Source: JANXLS01 sp035308565
GTDB taxonomy: Bacteria > Planctomycetota > SZUA-567 > H5-PLA8
DNA length: 64,000 nt
Direction: 5' to 3'
Assembly (NCBI GenBank): GCA_035308565.1
Contig: DATGGK010000152.1
Location: 1 to 64,000, forward strand
Positions 49,066-57,422 of the stretch are shown piece after piece. The notes beneath the pieces are model-generated. The model did no database searches. It was not told the DNA's origin and saw only the letters and a program-made list of their open reading frames with translations. The position numbers and the translations under genes were made by a program. Position 1 is the first letter of the stretch. Every line of letters starts with the position of its first letter.

Positions 49066-50523
49066 ATGGCAATCGTGGAACTGATTTTCGAAAAATCACA
49101 CAAAGGCCGCACGGGAAATTATTATCCGGCGGAGGCGGCGATCAAATCGCCGGAGAGCATTTTGCCGCCCGCGCTGCTGCGCAAGAATCCGCCGAGTTTG
49201 CCTGAAGTGAGCGAGCTCGAATTCGTGCGCCATATTCTGGCGCTCAGCCGGCGCCAGGTTGGGATCGACAGCACGTTTTATCCGCTCGGGTCGTGTACGA
49301 TGAAGTACAACCCGAAGATCAACGAGGCCGTGGCGCGCGATCCGGGATTTGCGGCGATGCATCCCTTGCAACCGGCCGAAACCGCGCAAGGCACGCTGGA
49401 GGTTTTCTACGAACTTGAGCGCGGCTTGAGCAACATCACGGGCATGGATGAAGTCACGCTCAACCCGCTGGCCGGCGCTCACGGCGAATTAACCGGCATC
49501 ATGCTGATCAAGGCGTATCACGAATCGCGCGGCGACACGAAGCGAAAAAAAGTTCTGGTGCCGACGGCGGCGCACGGAACGAATCCCGCCAGCGCAGCGC
49601 TATGCGGGTACGATGTGGTTTCCATTCCGGGCACCGAAGCCGGCGAAGTTGATCTCGCGGGATTGGACGCGGCGCTCGACGATACCGTCTCCGCGCTGAT
49701 GCTCACCAATCCGAATACGCTCGGCCTTTTCGAATCGCAAATTCGCGTGATTCAGAAAAAAGTTCACGACGCGGGCGGATTGCTGTATTACGACGGCGCG
49801 AATTTGAACGCCATTCTCGGCGTCGCGCGGCCGGGCGACATGGGCTTCGACGTCGTGCATTTGAATTTGCACAAAACGTTTTCCACGCCGCACGGAGGCG
49901 GCGGGCCGGGCGCGGGTCCGGTCGGCGTCAAACAGCGTCTGCGGCCATTTTTGCCAGTGCCGTACGTGAAAAAGATTGGGGACACATTTGAATTGGCGTC
50001 GGACCGGCCCGAAACAATCGGGCGCGTCTCGACATTTCAAGGCAACGCGAATGTGCTTGTGCGCGCGTACACATACATGCGGCATCACGGCTCGGACGGT
50101 TTGCCTGAAGTCGGGAAGAATGCGGTGCTCAACGCCGCGTATGTGTTGCAGCGCCTCGCAAAAACGTACCGACGGCCGATGGCGTCGCCGTGCATGCACG
50201 AATTTATTTTGCAGCCGACGGAAGAAATGCTCGCCAAAGGCGTGCGTACGCTGCACATCGCCAAGCGGCTGATCGACTACGGATTTCATCCGCCGACGAT
50301 TTATTTTCCGCTGGTCGTGAAAGAAGCGCTGATGATCGAGCCGACGGAAACTGAGAGCAAAGCGACGCTCGACAAATTCTGCGAAGCCATGGAAGCGATC
50401 GCTAAGGAAGCGCTTGAAAAGCCGGAGTTGGTGATCGGCGCGCCGCACACGACGGTCGTCGGGAAAGTCGATGAAACGAAGGCTGCGAAGGATTTGGATT
50501 TGCGGTTCTGCGGATGCGAGTGA
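49066..50523 (+). CDS. gcvPB: Glycine dehydrogenase, beta subunit
   Basis: C-terminal, PLP-carrying half of the split P protein, 485 residues from the ATG at 49066 (GAGAGG upstream). Motifs: FYPLGSCTMKYNPKINE, AHGELTGIMLIKAYHE, TAAHGTNPASAALCGYDV, and the PLP lysine in LNLHKTFSTPHGGGGPG (K270). Completes T-H-PA-PB; the shared L protein (lipoamide dehydrogenase) is not in the window. Confidence 0.96.
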   Translation: MAIVELIFEKSHKGRTGNYYPAEAAIKSPESILPPALLRKNPPSLPEVSELEFVRHILALSRRQVGIDSTFYPLGSCTMKYNPKINEAVARDPGFAAMHPLQPAETAQGTLEVFYELERGLSNITGMDEVTLNPLAGAHGELTGIMLIKAYHESRGDTKRKKVLVPTAAHGTNPASAALCGYDVVSIPGTEAGEVDLAGLDAALDDTVSALMLTNPNTLGLFESQIRVIQKKVHDAGGLLYYDGANLNAILGVARPGDMGFDVVHLNLHKTFSTPHGGGGPGAGPVGVKQRLRPFLPVPYVKKIGDTFELASDRPETIGRVSTFQGNANVLVRAYTYMRHHGSDGLPEVGKNAVLNAAYVLQRLAKTYRRPMASPCMHEFILQPTEEMLAKGVRTLHIAKRLIDYGFHPPTIYFPLVVKEALMIEPTETESKATLDKFCEAMEAIAKEALEKPELVIGAPHTTVVGKVDETKAAKDLDLRFCGCE

Positions 50524-50549
50524 GTTAGCAATTGCTGTGAGTATCAATC

Positions 50550-50999
50550 ATGAACGATCCGATTACCACGCTTGTTCAATTGACCACATGGTCGCACGAC
50601 GAATTGGTTGATTTTCTGATTTCCGAAAACATCAACGATGCCGAAGTGCTTCGTCTAATGAGCCATATCGAACACACAGAAAGCGCGTGGTTTGCGCGGA
50701 TCTTTGATCGGCCCGTCGAGCCGGATATTTTCAAGCCCGCAACGCTTCCTGAATTGCGCGGACTGATACGCGAACACGCGAAAACTTACTACGAATTGCT
50801 GTGCGGCGACTTAAGTCGAATTGTTTCCTATCGCCGCTTCAACGGCGTGGCGTGCAAATCGTCAATCGCCGACATTCTGCTGCATCTGTGCACGCACGGC
50901 TTTCATCATCGCGGACAAATCGCAGCGCTGCTATCGAAACTTGGAAAGAAAGCGCCTGCGCTCGATTACATCACGTTTTGCCGTTTGTCCGGAATTTGA
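50550..50999 (+). CDS. DinB-family protein
   Basis: 149-residue DinB/YfiT-type four-helix protein. The metal-binding histidines fit the pattern: one in LMSHIEHTESAW (about residues 37-48) and two in HLCTHGFHHRGQIAALL (about 109-125). Family members are often thiol-dependent metalloenzymes or of unknown role. It lies 26 bases after gcvPB and 8 bases before the lipoate ligase, so co-transcription is likely; its place in this operon is unexplained. Confidence 0.85.
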   Translation: MNDPITTLVQLTTWSHDELVDFLISENINDAEVLRLMSHIEHTESAWFARIFDRPVEPDIFKPATLPELRGLIREHAKTYYELLCGDLSRIVSYRRFNGVACKSSIADILLHLCTHGFHHRGQIAALLSKLGKKAPALDYITFCRLSGI

Positions 51000-51007
51000 A
51001 ACCACGC

Positions 51008-51769
51008 ATGCTGCGACTGTTGATTTTTAATGCGCCGAATCCCGCCGTCGACCTCGCGCTCGAGGAAGCAATTCAACTCTGCGTCGAAGAAAAAGCGAGT
51101 CCAAACACCTGGCGTTTGTGGCAGGCGGTGCAGCCCGCTCTCATTCTCGGCACGGGTCAGGAGCATGCGCGCGAAGCAAATCTTGAAAATGTGCGCGCTG
51201 AAAATGTGCCGCTGCTGCGCCGGCATTCGGGCGGCGGCGCGGTGGTGATCGGGCCGGGCGTGATCAATTATTCGGCGTTTTATCGCTTCGCCGATCTGCC
51301 CGGATCGGAGACGATTCGCGGGGCGATGTATGCGGCGCTTAAGCCGCTGACGGCGCTGCTGGAGAGTTGGGGCTTGCGCGTCAAGGAAGCGGGACTTTCC
51401 GATCTGGCGGTGCTGGGCGCGGACGGGACGCTGCGCAAAATCGCCGGGAATTCGCAGGCGCGCAAGCGGCGCAGCGTCGTGGTGCACGGCACGCTGCTGG
51501 CCGATCCGGATTGGGCGCGCATGGAACGGCTGCTGAAATTTCCGTCGATGCCGCCGGAATATCGGGCGGGGCGCGGGCATCGCGGTTTTTTGACGAGTTT
51601 GAAAGAGTGCGGCGTGCCGTTCGATTTCGAAACTTTCGCTCAAGAATTGGCGAAGCATTTGCCTTCTGATATCATGGTGGAGCGAAGTCCGAGCGCGGAT
51701 GAATTGAAACGCGCAAAGCAATTGTTGGACGAAAAATACAGCCGGGACGAATGGAATTTGCGGCGATAG
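51008..51769 (+). CDS. Lipoate-protein ligase A family protein
   Basis: 253 residues. Biotin/lipoate transferase fold: NPAVDLALEEAIQLCVE start, then the signature LLRRHSGGGAVVIGPGVINY (about residues 68-87) and the catalytic-region lysine in LRKIAGNSQARKRRSVVVHG (about 141-160). Attaches lipoate or octanoate to carrier lysines, most likely on the GcvH encoded in the same operon. No lipoate synthase gene is present here. Confidence 0.9.
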   Translation: MLRLLIFNAPNPAVDLALEEAIQLCVEEKASPNTWRLWQAVQPALILGTGQEHAREANLENVRAENVPLLRRHSGGGAVVIGPGVINYSAFYRFADLPGSETIRGAMYAALKPLTALLESWGLRVKEAGLSDLAVLGADGTLRKIAGNSQARKRRSVVVHGTLLADPDWARMERLLKFPSMPPEYRAGRGHRGFLTSLKECGVPFDFETFAQELAKHLPSDIMVERSPSADELKRAKQLLDEKYSRDEWNLRR

Positions 51770-51778
51770 GAACGTTGA

Positions 51779-52573
51779 ATGCAGCCCGCCATTTCGAAAC
51801 AATTCAAAAAACTATCCGCGCTGCCCGAGACGTGCCGCAACACGCTGGCGATTTCGGATTTACATTTGGGGCGCGTGATCACACATGCCAAATCGCCGGA
51901 GGTCATCGCGCCGCTGGTCGAGGGATTTGAGCGTGTGCTGCTGCTGGGCGACATCGTCGATCACTGGTACACCAGCGCCGAGCAGGCGCGCAACTACGAG
52001 CAGCGCTTGCGCCGCGTGTGCAAATCGGCGGGTGTGCGCGACGTCATTTATTTTCGCGGCAATCACGATGCGTGCATGGAAGAAGGCGAGGAATTCGCAC
52101 TGCTCGATGGAATTCTGTATCTGCACGGCCACGCCGTGTATCACAAGCTCAAAGGCGATGGCTGCGCGGAGACGCGCATCCGCGCGCTGAACGAAAAGAA
52201 ATTCGGCGCGCACCGGCAGGATTCGCGCTCGCGGAATCTGGTCTGGCGCATCATTGACCGCATGTACGGGCGCATTCCCATGGCGATGATGATTCCGTTT
52301 AAATTTCCGATGCCGGTTGTGCGGCGCATCAAAGCGTTCGCGGACGAAGTCGCGCCGGACGGCGGCGTGCGCGGCGTCGTGCTGGGGCATTCGCACCGGC
52401 CCGGCGTGCGGCATTATCGCGGGATGACGCTGTTCAATCTCGGCGGGTGGATGCGGAACACGCGCGCGTATGGGTTTGTGCGGCACGGCGATCGCGTGCA
52501 ACTCATTCATATTGAGAATCGCGGCAAGCGGCTGAAGTGGGGCCGGATTTTGCATGAGAGCGATTTGAGTTGA
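51779..52573 (+). CDS. Calcineurin-like metallophosphoesterase
   Basis: 264 residues with the full metal motif set: ISDLHLG (about residues 24-30), LLGDIVDHWY (about 56-65), FRGNHDA (about 91-97) and VLGHSHRPG (about 200-208). The order and spacing resemble UDP-2,3-diacylglucosamine hydrolase-like enzymes (LpxH group), but substrate cannot be set from sequence. It starts 9 bases after the ligase gene and is probably the last gene of the gcv run. Confidence 0.88.
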   Translation: MQPAISKQFKKLSALPETCRNTLAISDLHLGRVITHAKSPEVIAPLVEGFERVLLLGDIVDHWYTSAEQARNYEQRLRRVCKSAGVRDVIYFRGNHDACMEEGEEFALLDGILYLHGHAVYHKLKGDGCAETRIRALNEKKFGAHRQDSRSRNLVWRIIDRMYGRIPMAMMIPFKFPMPVVRRIKAFADEVAPDGGVRGVVLGHSHRPGVRHYRGMTLFNLGGWMRNTRAYGFVRHGDRVQLIHIENRGKRLKWGRILHESDLS

Positions 52574-52620
52574 ATGTGCCGGCGGGAGATCGGTTTGAAA
52601 TTTTATCACGCGATTTCGAT

Positions 52621-52730
52621 GCGGCACTGGCAAGGCCAGTGGCACACGAACGGCATTAAACTGACGGCGACGGCGCGAGATTAATTTAACGCGGCGTTTC
52701 CGCTGCGCGGGCCGGCGGGCAGCCGGCGCT
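52621..52730. repeat. Palindromes after the gcv operon
   Basis: GCGGCACTGGCAAGGCCAGTGGC (arms CACTGGC/GCCAGTG), then GCGGCGTTTCCGCTGC and GGGCCGGCGGGCAGCCGGCG, lie in the 174-base gap before the deacetylase gene. No T-run follows any of them. No gene is visible here. Confidence 0.6.
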
Positions 52731-52747
52731 TCGGTGTATCACTGTCT

Positions 52748-54271
52748 ATGAAAAACTACATCCTGATCGGTGCAATTTTTTGCACGGCATTTTTGGGCGT
52801 CGCTCGTTTGTCCGCGGGCGAGATCGATGTGATCCTTTGGTTCGATACAGAGGATTATCTGTTGCCCGCGGATGACGACGCGACGAAGCGCTTGTGTGAT
52901 CTGCTTACTGCGCACGGAATTCGCGCGACGTTTAAGCTGGTCGGCGAAAAGGCGCGCGTGTTGGAGAAGCGCCATCGCGACGACGTGATCGCGGCGTTGC
53001 AGAAGCACGACATCGGGTATCACTCGGATTTTCATTCGGTGCATCCGACGCCATCGGAATATTTGGCGGAATGTGGATTCATTGACGGCGTCGCGGAATT
53101 TACGCGGCGCGAAGCGAAGGGGGCGGCGGATGTGCGGCGGATTCTGGGAGTCGATACGCTCGTGTGCTACGGGCAGCCGGGTTCGAGCTGGGGCTGTCAG
53201 GCGATTGCGGCCCTCAAAGAAATCGGCATCGCGCCGCATGGAATTCCATGCTACGTCGATGACGGCTCGCATGTCGGGTTGGACGAGAAGCCGTTCTGGT
53301 ATTGCGGCGCGATCAACGTGTATCATCTCGGCAAAAACACGACGCGCATCAAAGATCTTCACGATCCAAATGCACTGGCGCCCGCGAAAGAAAAGGTGAC
53401 GGAGATTGCCGAGCGCCTGCGCGCGGAGGGCGGCGGGCTGATCAGCATTTATTATCATCCGTGCGAGTGGGTTCACCGGCAGTTTTGGGACGGCGTGAAT
53501 TTCAGCCGCGGGGCGAATCCGCCCGCGGCGTTATGGAAAGCGCCCCCTCAGCGCACCGAGGCCGAGACGGACGCGGCCTTCGCACGATTCGGCGAGTACA
53601 TCGATCACATCAAGGCGATCAAGGATGTGCGGTTTGTGACGGCGAGCGACTTGCCGGAACTTTATCCGGACAAAACGCGCGTGGATGGCGCCCCGGCCAG
53701 CGATGTTTTGCCGATTGCGGAACGTATTCTCGATGAGCAGACGAAGGGCGCGGATATGTTGCGCCTTGACGACCGCGCGTATTCAGTCGCGGATCAATTC
53801 GAGCTGCTGACGCAGTATGCGAACATGCTGATGGGACGGAAAGAAACGGCTCAGCGGATTCGGCTCACAACAATAATGGGACCGGACAGCGCTCCCCCGC
53901 CCCACTCGGCTCTAACCAAATTGCAATTCACGGAGTTCGCCGCGGCGCTGCGCGATGTGACGCAATATTTGGAGACGCAGCATCGCATCCCACCGCGCGT
54001 TTTCATTGGAGCGGACGCGATTCCGCCGGCGGATTTTTTGACGGCGCTCGCGGGGCTGGCGGTTCATTTTCAAAAGAAGGGCAGTTTGCCCGCGCTGCAA
54101 GGCGTGGAGATTCGCGCGATGGAACTGCTGCCCGCGAAGCACATCGCCGAAGACACACCGAACCTTTTTGGCGGCTGGATCATACATAAAGAAGGATTCC
54201 GCGCGCCGAAAATTCTCGATGTGGCGAAATTGCAGACGTGGACGCTGAAGCCGGCGATACGAGGGAAGTGA
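52748..54271 (+). CDS. Polysaccharide deacetylase-like secreted protein
   Basis: 507 residues with a signal peptide (ILIGAIFCTAFLGVARLSA). The NodB-like domain has DVILWFDTEDYLLPAD (about residues 27-42, catalytic Asp type), IRATFKLVGEKA, and the metal motif IGYHSDFHSVHP (about 96-107), then CYGQPGSSWG. The C-terminal ~170 residues, after SDVLPIAERILDEQ, contain ALRDVTQYLETQHRIPPRVF and ADFLTALAGLAVHF, which resemble pseudomurein-binding-type repeats. Exported, acting on a glycan; the tail may bind cell wall or glycan. Confidence 0.78.
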   Translation: MKNYILIGAIFCTAFLGVARLSAGEIDVILWFDTEDYLLPADDDATKRLCDLLTAHGIRATFKLVGEKARVLEKRHRDDVIAALQKHDIGYHSDFHSVHPTPSEYLAECGFIDGVAEFTRREAKGAADVRRILGVDTLVCYGQPGSSWGCQAIAALKEIGIAPHGIPCYVDDGSHVGLDEKPFWYCGAINVYHLGKNTTRIKDLHDPNALAPAKEKVTEIAERLRAEGGGLISIYYHPCEWVHRQFWDGVNFSRGANPPAALWKAPPQRTEAETDAAFARFGEYIDHIKAIKDVRFVTASDLPELYPDKTRVDGAPASDVLPIAERILDEQTKGADMLRLDDRAYSVADQFELLTQYANMLMGRKETAQRIRLTTIMGPDSAPPPHSALTKLQFTEFAAALRDVTQYLETQHRIPPRVFIGADAIPPADFLTALAGLAVHFQKKGSLPALQGVEIRAMELLPAKHIAEDTPNLFGGWIIHKEGFRAPKILDVAKLQTWTLKPAIRGK

Positions 54272-54300
54272 GAAGAAGAGAAGGACGCCGGTGGCCGGCG

Positions 54301-56517
54301 TTACTCCACCGCCCCAATCCTCACCGCCCCGCTCTCCACGCAGCCCTCCTCCACCACCAGCGCGAAGGCGCCTCCGTCGAATGGCTGTGACGGGTCGTCG
54401 AGTTCGAAATAATCCTTCCCGTTCGCGCGCGCTTTGAGGCGCTTGCCTTCGACGCTCAAACTCAGCTCCACCGTTTGACCAAAAATCCACGCTAAGTCCG
54501 CTTCTGCGAGCACGCTCGTGCCATAAAGCTGCTTGACCAGGCGCAGCTTGTTTCCGGACGTGAGCAGCAGCGCGTAGTAGCGCTGCAAGCCTTGCACGCG
54601 CACCGCTATTCCGGCGCTTTTGACCATGCGCGGCGTGACGTTGGCCACGGCGCAGTAGTCGGTCCATTGGCGCGTGCCTTGAATCACCATGCCCACGCCT
54701 TCGTTCTGGCAGACGCGCAGCACCGCGGCGCCCTTGCCGAAGTCGCATTGCGTGGCGGCGTTGACCCACGCGCATTGCCACGCACGGCCAGCGGTGTGCG
54801 GCGGGCCGAGGTCCACGGACGGCACGCCGTCCCACGTGAAATAATCCAGGTAAATCACGCCGTCGGCCGGTTCGTCGGAGAAAATCTCGAGGCCCGTTTC
54901 GATGATCGGGCGCCCTTGCAGCAGCGTCGGTTCGGTGCTCGACACCGCGCCGCTTTTGTGCAGGATCAGCGTGCCTTCGCGGTGGCGCGCTTCGAAGCCG
55001 CGCGGCAGCGTCCATTGAAATTCGTGGCGCGAATCCGGCATCAGCCATTTCTCCGGCCCGCGCAACATGCGCGGTTCGTCGTTGTCGCCGTAATAGCGGA
55101 TGAACGGCCGCACGCCGGCCTGACACTTGTTGTCGGCGTTCGCCTCCACGTATGCGCGGATGGTCTGGCCCGGATAGAGCGTCGGACTGCCGGGAATGGC
55201 GGCGCTGCGCCCGTCGCCGTCTTTTTCGCACGGCGGAAAGACCGGCGTGGCCACGCGCGCGCAACGCTGCGCATCGACGCCGGAAAAAATCAGCGCCAGA
55301 CAGCGCTTGCCACAGCGGCTTTTGCGCGTGACGTTGCGCACCATCGCCAAGCCCGGCGAATCGCCGCTGCATTCGACGGTAAAACCGTGCATCGATCCGG
55401 GCAATTCAAAATGAAAACGCGCACCTTTTTTCGGCGGCGTGTACGCGACGCGAGCGATGTCGCGCGCAATCCGCGCCAGCGCCAGCGCTTCGTTGGCCGC
55501 GTCGCTCACGCAGCGGCCCGCGTCCGCGCTGGGCAGATAAATTCGGTCCGCCACCGACGCGCGCCACGTCGAACACACATCAATGTTGGTGATGCCGCCG
55601 TGTACGCCCAGTATAGATCCAATTACTCCCAAATTTGCGGCGGTGCCCCAGCCGGCGGCCGCCGCCAGCGCGAAACTATCTTTCAAATCCCCTTTGCCGG
55701 CGGCCAGAGCCAGAACCACGCCGGCAAAATGCGGCACGGCGTGCCATTCTCCGAATTCCGTTCCGCCGAAGCGCTCGAGAATCCGTTCGCGCGTGTGCGG
55801 CCATTCTTCGCCCGTCGCGTGCCACGCGCGAATCTCGACGATCATCTTCGCGACCGAACTTTCCGCGGGAATGGACAACGTTGCCGCATTCAAGATCGCA
55901 TCGACGCCGCCGCCCGCGAATGCGCTCGACACCATCGCCGCCACAGCCTGCGCCGTATGCACAGCCTCGCCCGAATAGCACACGCGCGCCGCGCGCCCGG
56001 CGAAGTCCGCCGCGCGTTCCGGCTCCTGCGGAAAAAGCATGCCCCAGCATTCAGCGCTCGCTTCCGCGCCATGCTGCTCGGCGACGACCGTCCCATTGAG
56101 TTCGGCCGAGCCGCTCGCCGGCGGCACAATGCCGCGCTTCAAATTCAAATACGCCGTGTGTGCCGCCGAATGGCCTTTGCCGCCCCACCACAACACCGCG
56201 CGCTGCTCGATGGCGTAATTCAGCCACGTTTGCGCGATGGCGTCGCTGCCCAAACTTGATGTAAACGGAAAATCTTCAAGCGCGCGCACGGCCGTCAGCG
56301 CCGCGCAGATTCCATCTTCGGCAAACAGCGGCGAAAAATCGCCGCGCGCCGCAAGGTCGTAGCCGATCTTCCCCAATTCGCGCGGCGAGGGCGTGCGCGT
56401 GCCGGCCAAATAGCGCCGGCCCAGACCCACTCCAATCAGCTTCCCCAACAATCCGGAGTACACGCGCTCGTCATAGTCTGCGTGAATGCCGGTGCGATAA
56501 CGGACGGAGGTCGACAT
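54301..56517 (-). CDS. ADP-ribosylglycohydrolase-like multidomain protein
   Basis: 738 residues without a signal peptide. Residues about 15-345 follow the ADP-ribosylglycohydrolase (crystallin J1) helical fold: YSGLLGKLIGVGLGRRYLAG, FAEDGICAALTAVRALED, VYSGE-like VCYSGEAVHTAQAVAAMVSS and LGVIGSILGVHGGITNIDVC. Several metal-site Asp positions of true hydrolases are altered (TND/DGD types not seen), so activity is uncertain. The middle and C-terminal parts are beta-sandwiches; the end (LVKQLYGTSVLAEADLAWIF, then KRLKARANGKDYFELDD) is LamG-like. The start at 56517 directly borders a heptamer hairpin. Confidence 0.72.
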   Translation of the reverse strand: MSTSVRYRTGIHADYDERVYSGLLGKLIGVGLGRRYLAGTRTPSPRELGKIGYDLAARGDFSPLFAEDGICAALTAVRALEDFPFTSSLGSDAIAQTWLNYAIEQRAVLWWGGKGHSAAHTAYLNLKRGIVPPASGSAELNGTVVAEQHGAEASAECWGMLFPQEPERAADFAGRAARVCYSGEAVHTAQAVAAMVSSAFAGGGVDAILNAATLSIPAESSVAKMIVEIRAWHATGEEWPHTRERILERFGGTEFGEWHAVPHFAGVVLALAAGKGDLKDSFALAAAAGWGTAANLGVIGSILGVHGGITNIDVCSTWRASVADRIYLPSADAGRCVSDAANEALALARIARDIARVAYTPPKKGARFHFELPGSMHGFTVECSGDSPGLAMVRNVTRKSRCGKRCLALIFSGVDAQRCARVATPVFPPCEKDGDGRSAAIPGSPTLYPGQTIRAYVEANADNKCQAGVRPFIRYYGDNDEPRMLRGPEKWLMPDSRHEFQWTLPRGFEARHREGTLILHKSGAVSSTEPTLLQGRPIIETGLEIFSDEPADGVIYLDYFTWDGVPSVDLGPPHTAGRAWQCAWVNAATQCDFGKGAAVLRVCQNEGVGMVIQGTRQWTDYCAVANVTPRMVKSAGIAVRVQGLQRYYALLLTSGNKLRLVKQLYGTSVLAEADLAWIFGQTVELSLSVEGKRLKARANGKDYFELDDPSQPFDGGAFALVVEEGCVESGAVRIGAVE

Positions 56518-56519
56518 AG

Positions 56520-56592
56520 AGTGCTGAGTCCTGAGTCTTGAGTGCTGAGTTCAGAATGCGGCACCGTTCCTCAGCACTCAGCACTCAGCACT
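56520..56592. repeat. Heptamer hairpin (AGTGCTG units)
   Basis: Left arm 56520-56549 is AGTGCTG, AGTCCTG, AGTCTTG, AGTGCTG, AG; right arm 56570-56592 is three inverted AGTGCTG-type units plus CT. The arms can pair around a 20-base loop. The layout matches the ends of the element at 25346-25896 but with no gene inside. A further hairpin (CACGCCGGA/TCCGGCGTG) follows at about 56601-56636. Confidence 0.8.
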
Positions 56593-56677
56593 GAAATGCA
56601 ACACGCCGGACATCTTATCGAAAGTTCCGGCGTGCATCCGCTGCAAAAAAATATATTTGAGCGACTTCGCGCAACAA

Positions 56678-57025
56678 CTAAACGTGCCGCAGCGCGTCGG
56701 CCTTCCATTCGTAGGTATGTTGCCCAGTTCGGCTGCGAATCACTTCGAGCTGCCCGCGATTGGTGTCCACTTCGAAAAGCATGTCGCGGGAATCCTGCTC
56801 GCTGAAGCAGCGCACAGGCTTGGCGGAAAGCACTTCAATGCGCAATTCGCGCACCACCGTATCCACGCAATTTTTTAATTTCAACGCCCACGCCGTGTCG
56901 GTGCCCATCGGCGTTTTACGCGTAACGGGTTCCTCCATCAGGCGTTCGAAGGCGATGTTGTACCGCGACGAATTACGGCGAACAGTCAATGCGCTTGGAT
57001 CAAGCGGGAAACTTGTGTCCGACAT
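56678..57025 (-). CDS. Small hypothetical protein
   Basis: 115 residues, ATG at 57025 with GGGGAGGT seven bases upstream, a strong site. Contains YNIAFERLMEEPVTRKTPMG, VDTVVRELRIEVLSAKPVR and FEVDTNRGQLEVIRSRTGQH; soluble, mixed alpha/beta. No family recognised. It stands alone between two repeat clusters. Confidence 0.6.
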   Translation of the reverse strand: MSDTSFPLDPSALTVRRNSSRYNIAFERLMEEPVTRKTPMGTDTAWALKLKNCVDTVVRELRIEVLSAKPVRCFSEQDSRDMLFEVDTNRGQLEVIRSRTGQHTYEWKADALRHV

Positions 57026-57383
57026 TGTCAAGACCTCCCCTAAACGGGTTGACATGCCTTTAATGACGCGCGGCGCTATTCAGATTTTGACGAAACTATC
57101 GTTAAGTTATCGCAAATAAGAAATGAGTTGAGGATGCAGGGTCGAATCTATTTCATTCAACCATTTTTTTTCGGCAAGCGCAACACTTTCGGACGTTTCT
57201 GATGAAAATTGAGCAGATTTTTTAAAAATAGCGAGTGCACGTGGGGCAAGATAAGAAAGGATGCCCTTAAAACTTCCTCGAAAAATATGTCATTTACTAT
57301 TCAATGTGCGAATAACTTCTTCCACAGTGCCCTTAAAATACTCGCCGCGCGCAATCTCGGCTTCAGCTTACTTTTCGCCATAA
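57026..57383. other. Gap with possible decayed gene, minus strand
   Basis: AT-rich compared with its surroundings. Read on the minus strand from about 57370, one frame gives AEAEIARGEYFKGTVEEVIR then a TGA, and continues in the same frame as RGSFKGILSYLAPRALAIFK, then ETSESVALAEKKWLNEID to a stop at 57107. No start codon is present. This looks like the 3' part of a decayed gene, cut off at its 5' side by the heptamer array at 57384. Function unknown. Confidence 0.3.
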
Positions 57384-57418
57384 CTCCTGTCTCCTATCTC
57401 CTATCTCCTGCCTCCTGC
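57384..57418. repeat. Five tandem CTCCTRY heptamers
   Basis: CTCCTGT, CTCCTAT, CTCCTAT, CTCCTGC, CTCCTGC in exact 7-base steps, four bases beyond the stop codon of the PilZ-MshEN-PilZ gene (minus strand). Confidence 0.85.
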
Positions 57419-57422
57419 CGTC

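Noticed and set aside
56601..56636. A terminator at the CACGCCGGA/TCCGGCGTG hairpin
   Set aside because: No T-run on either strand directly after the stem.
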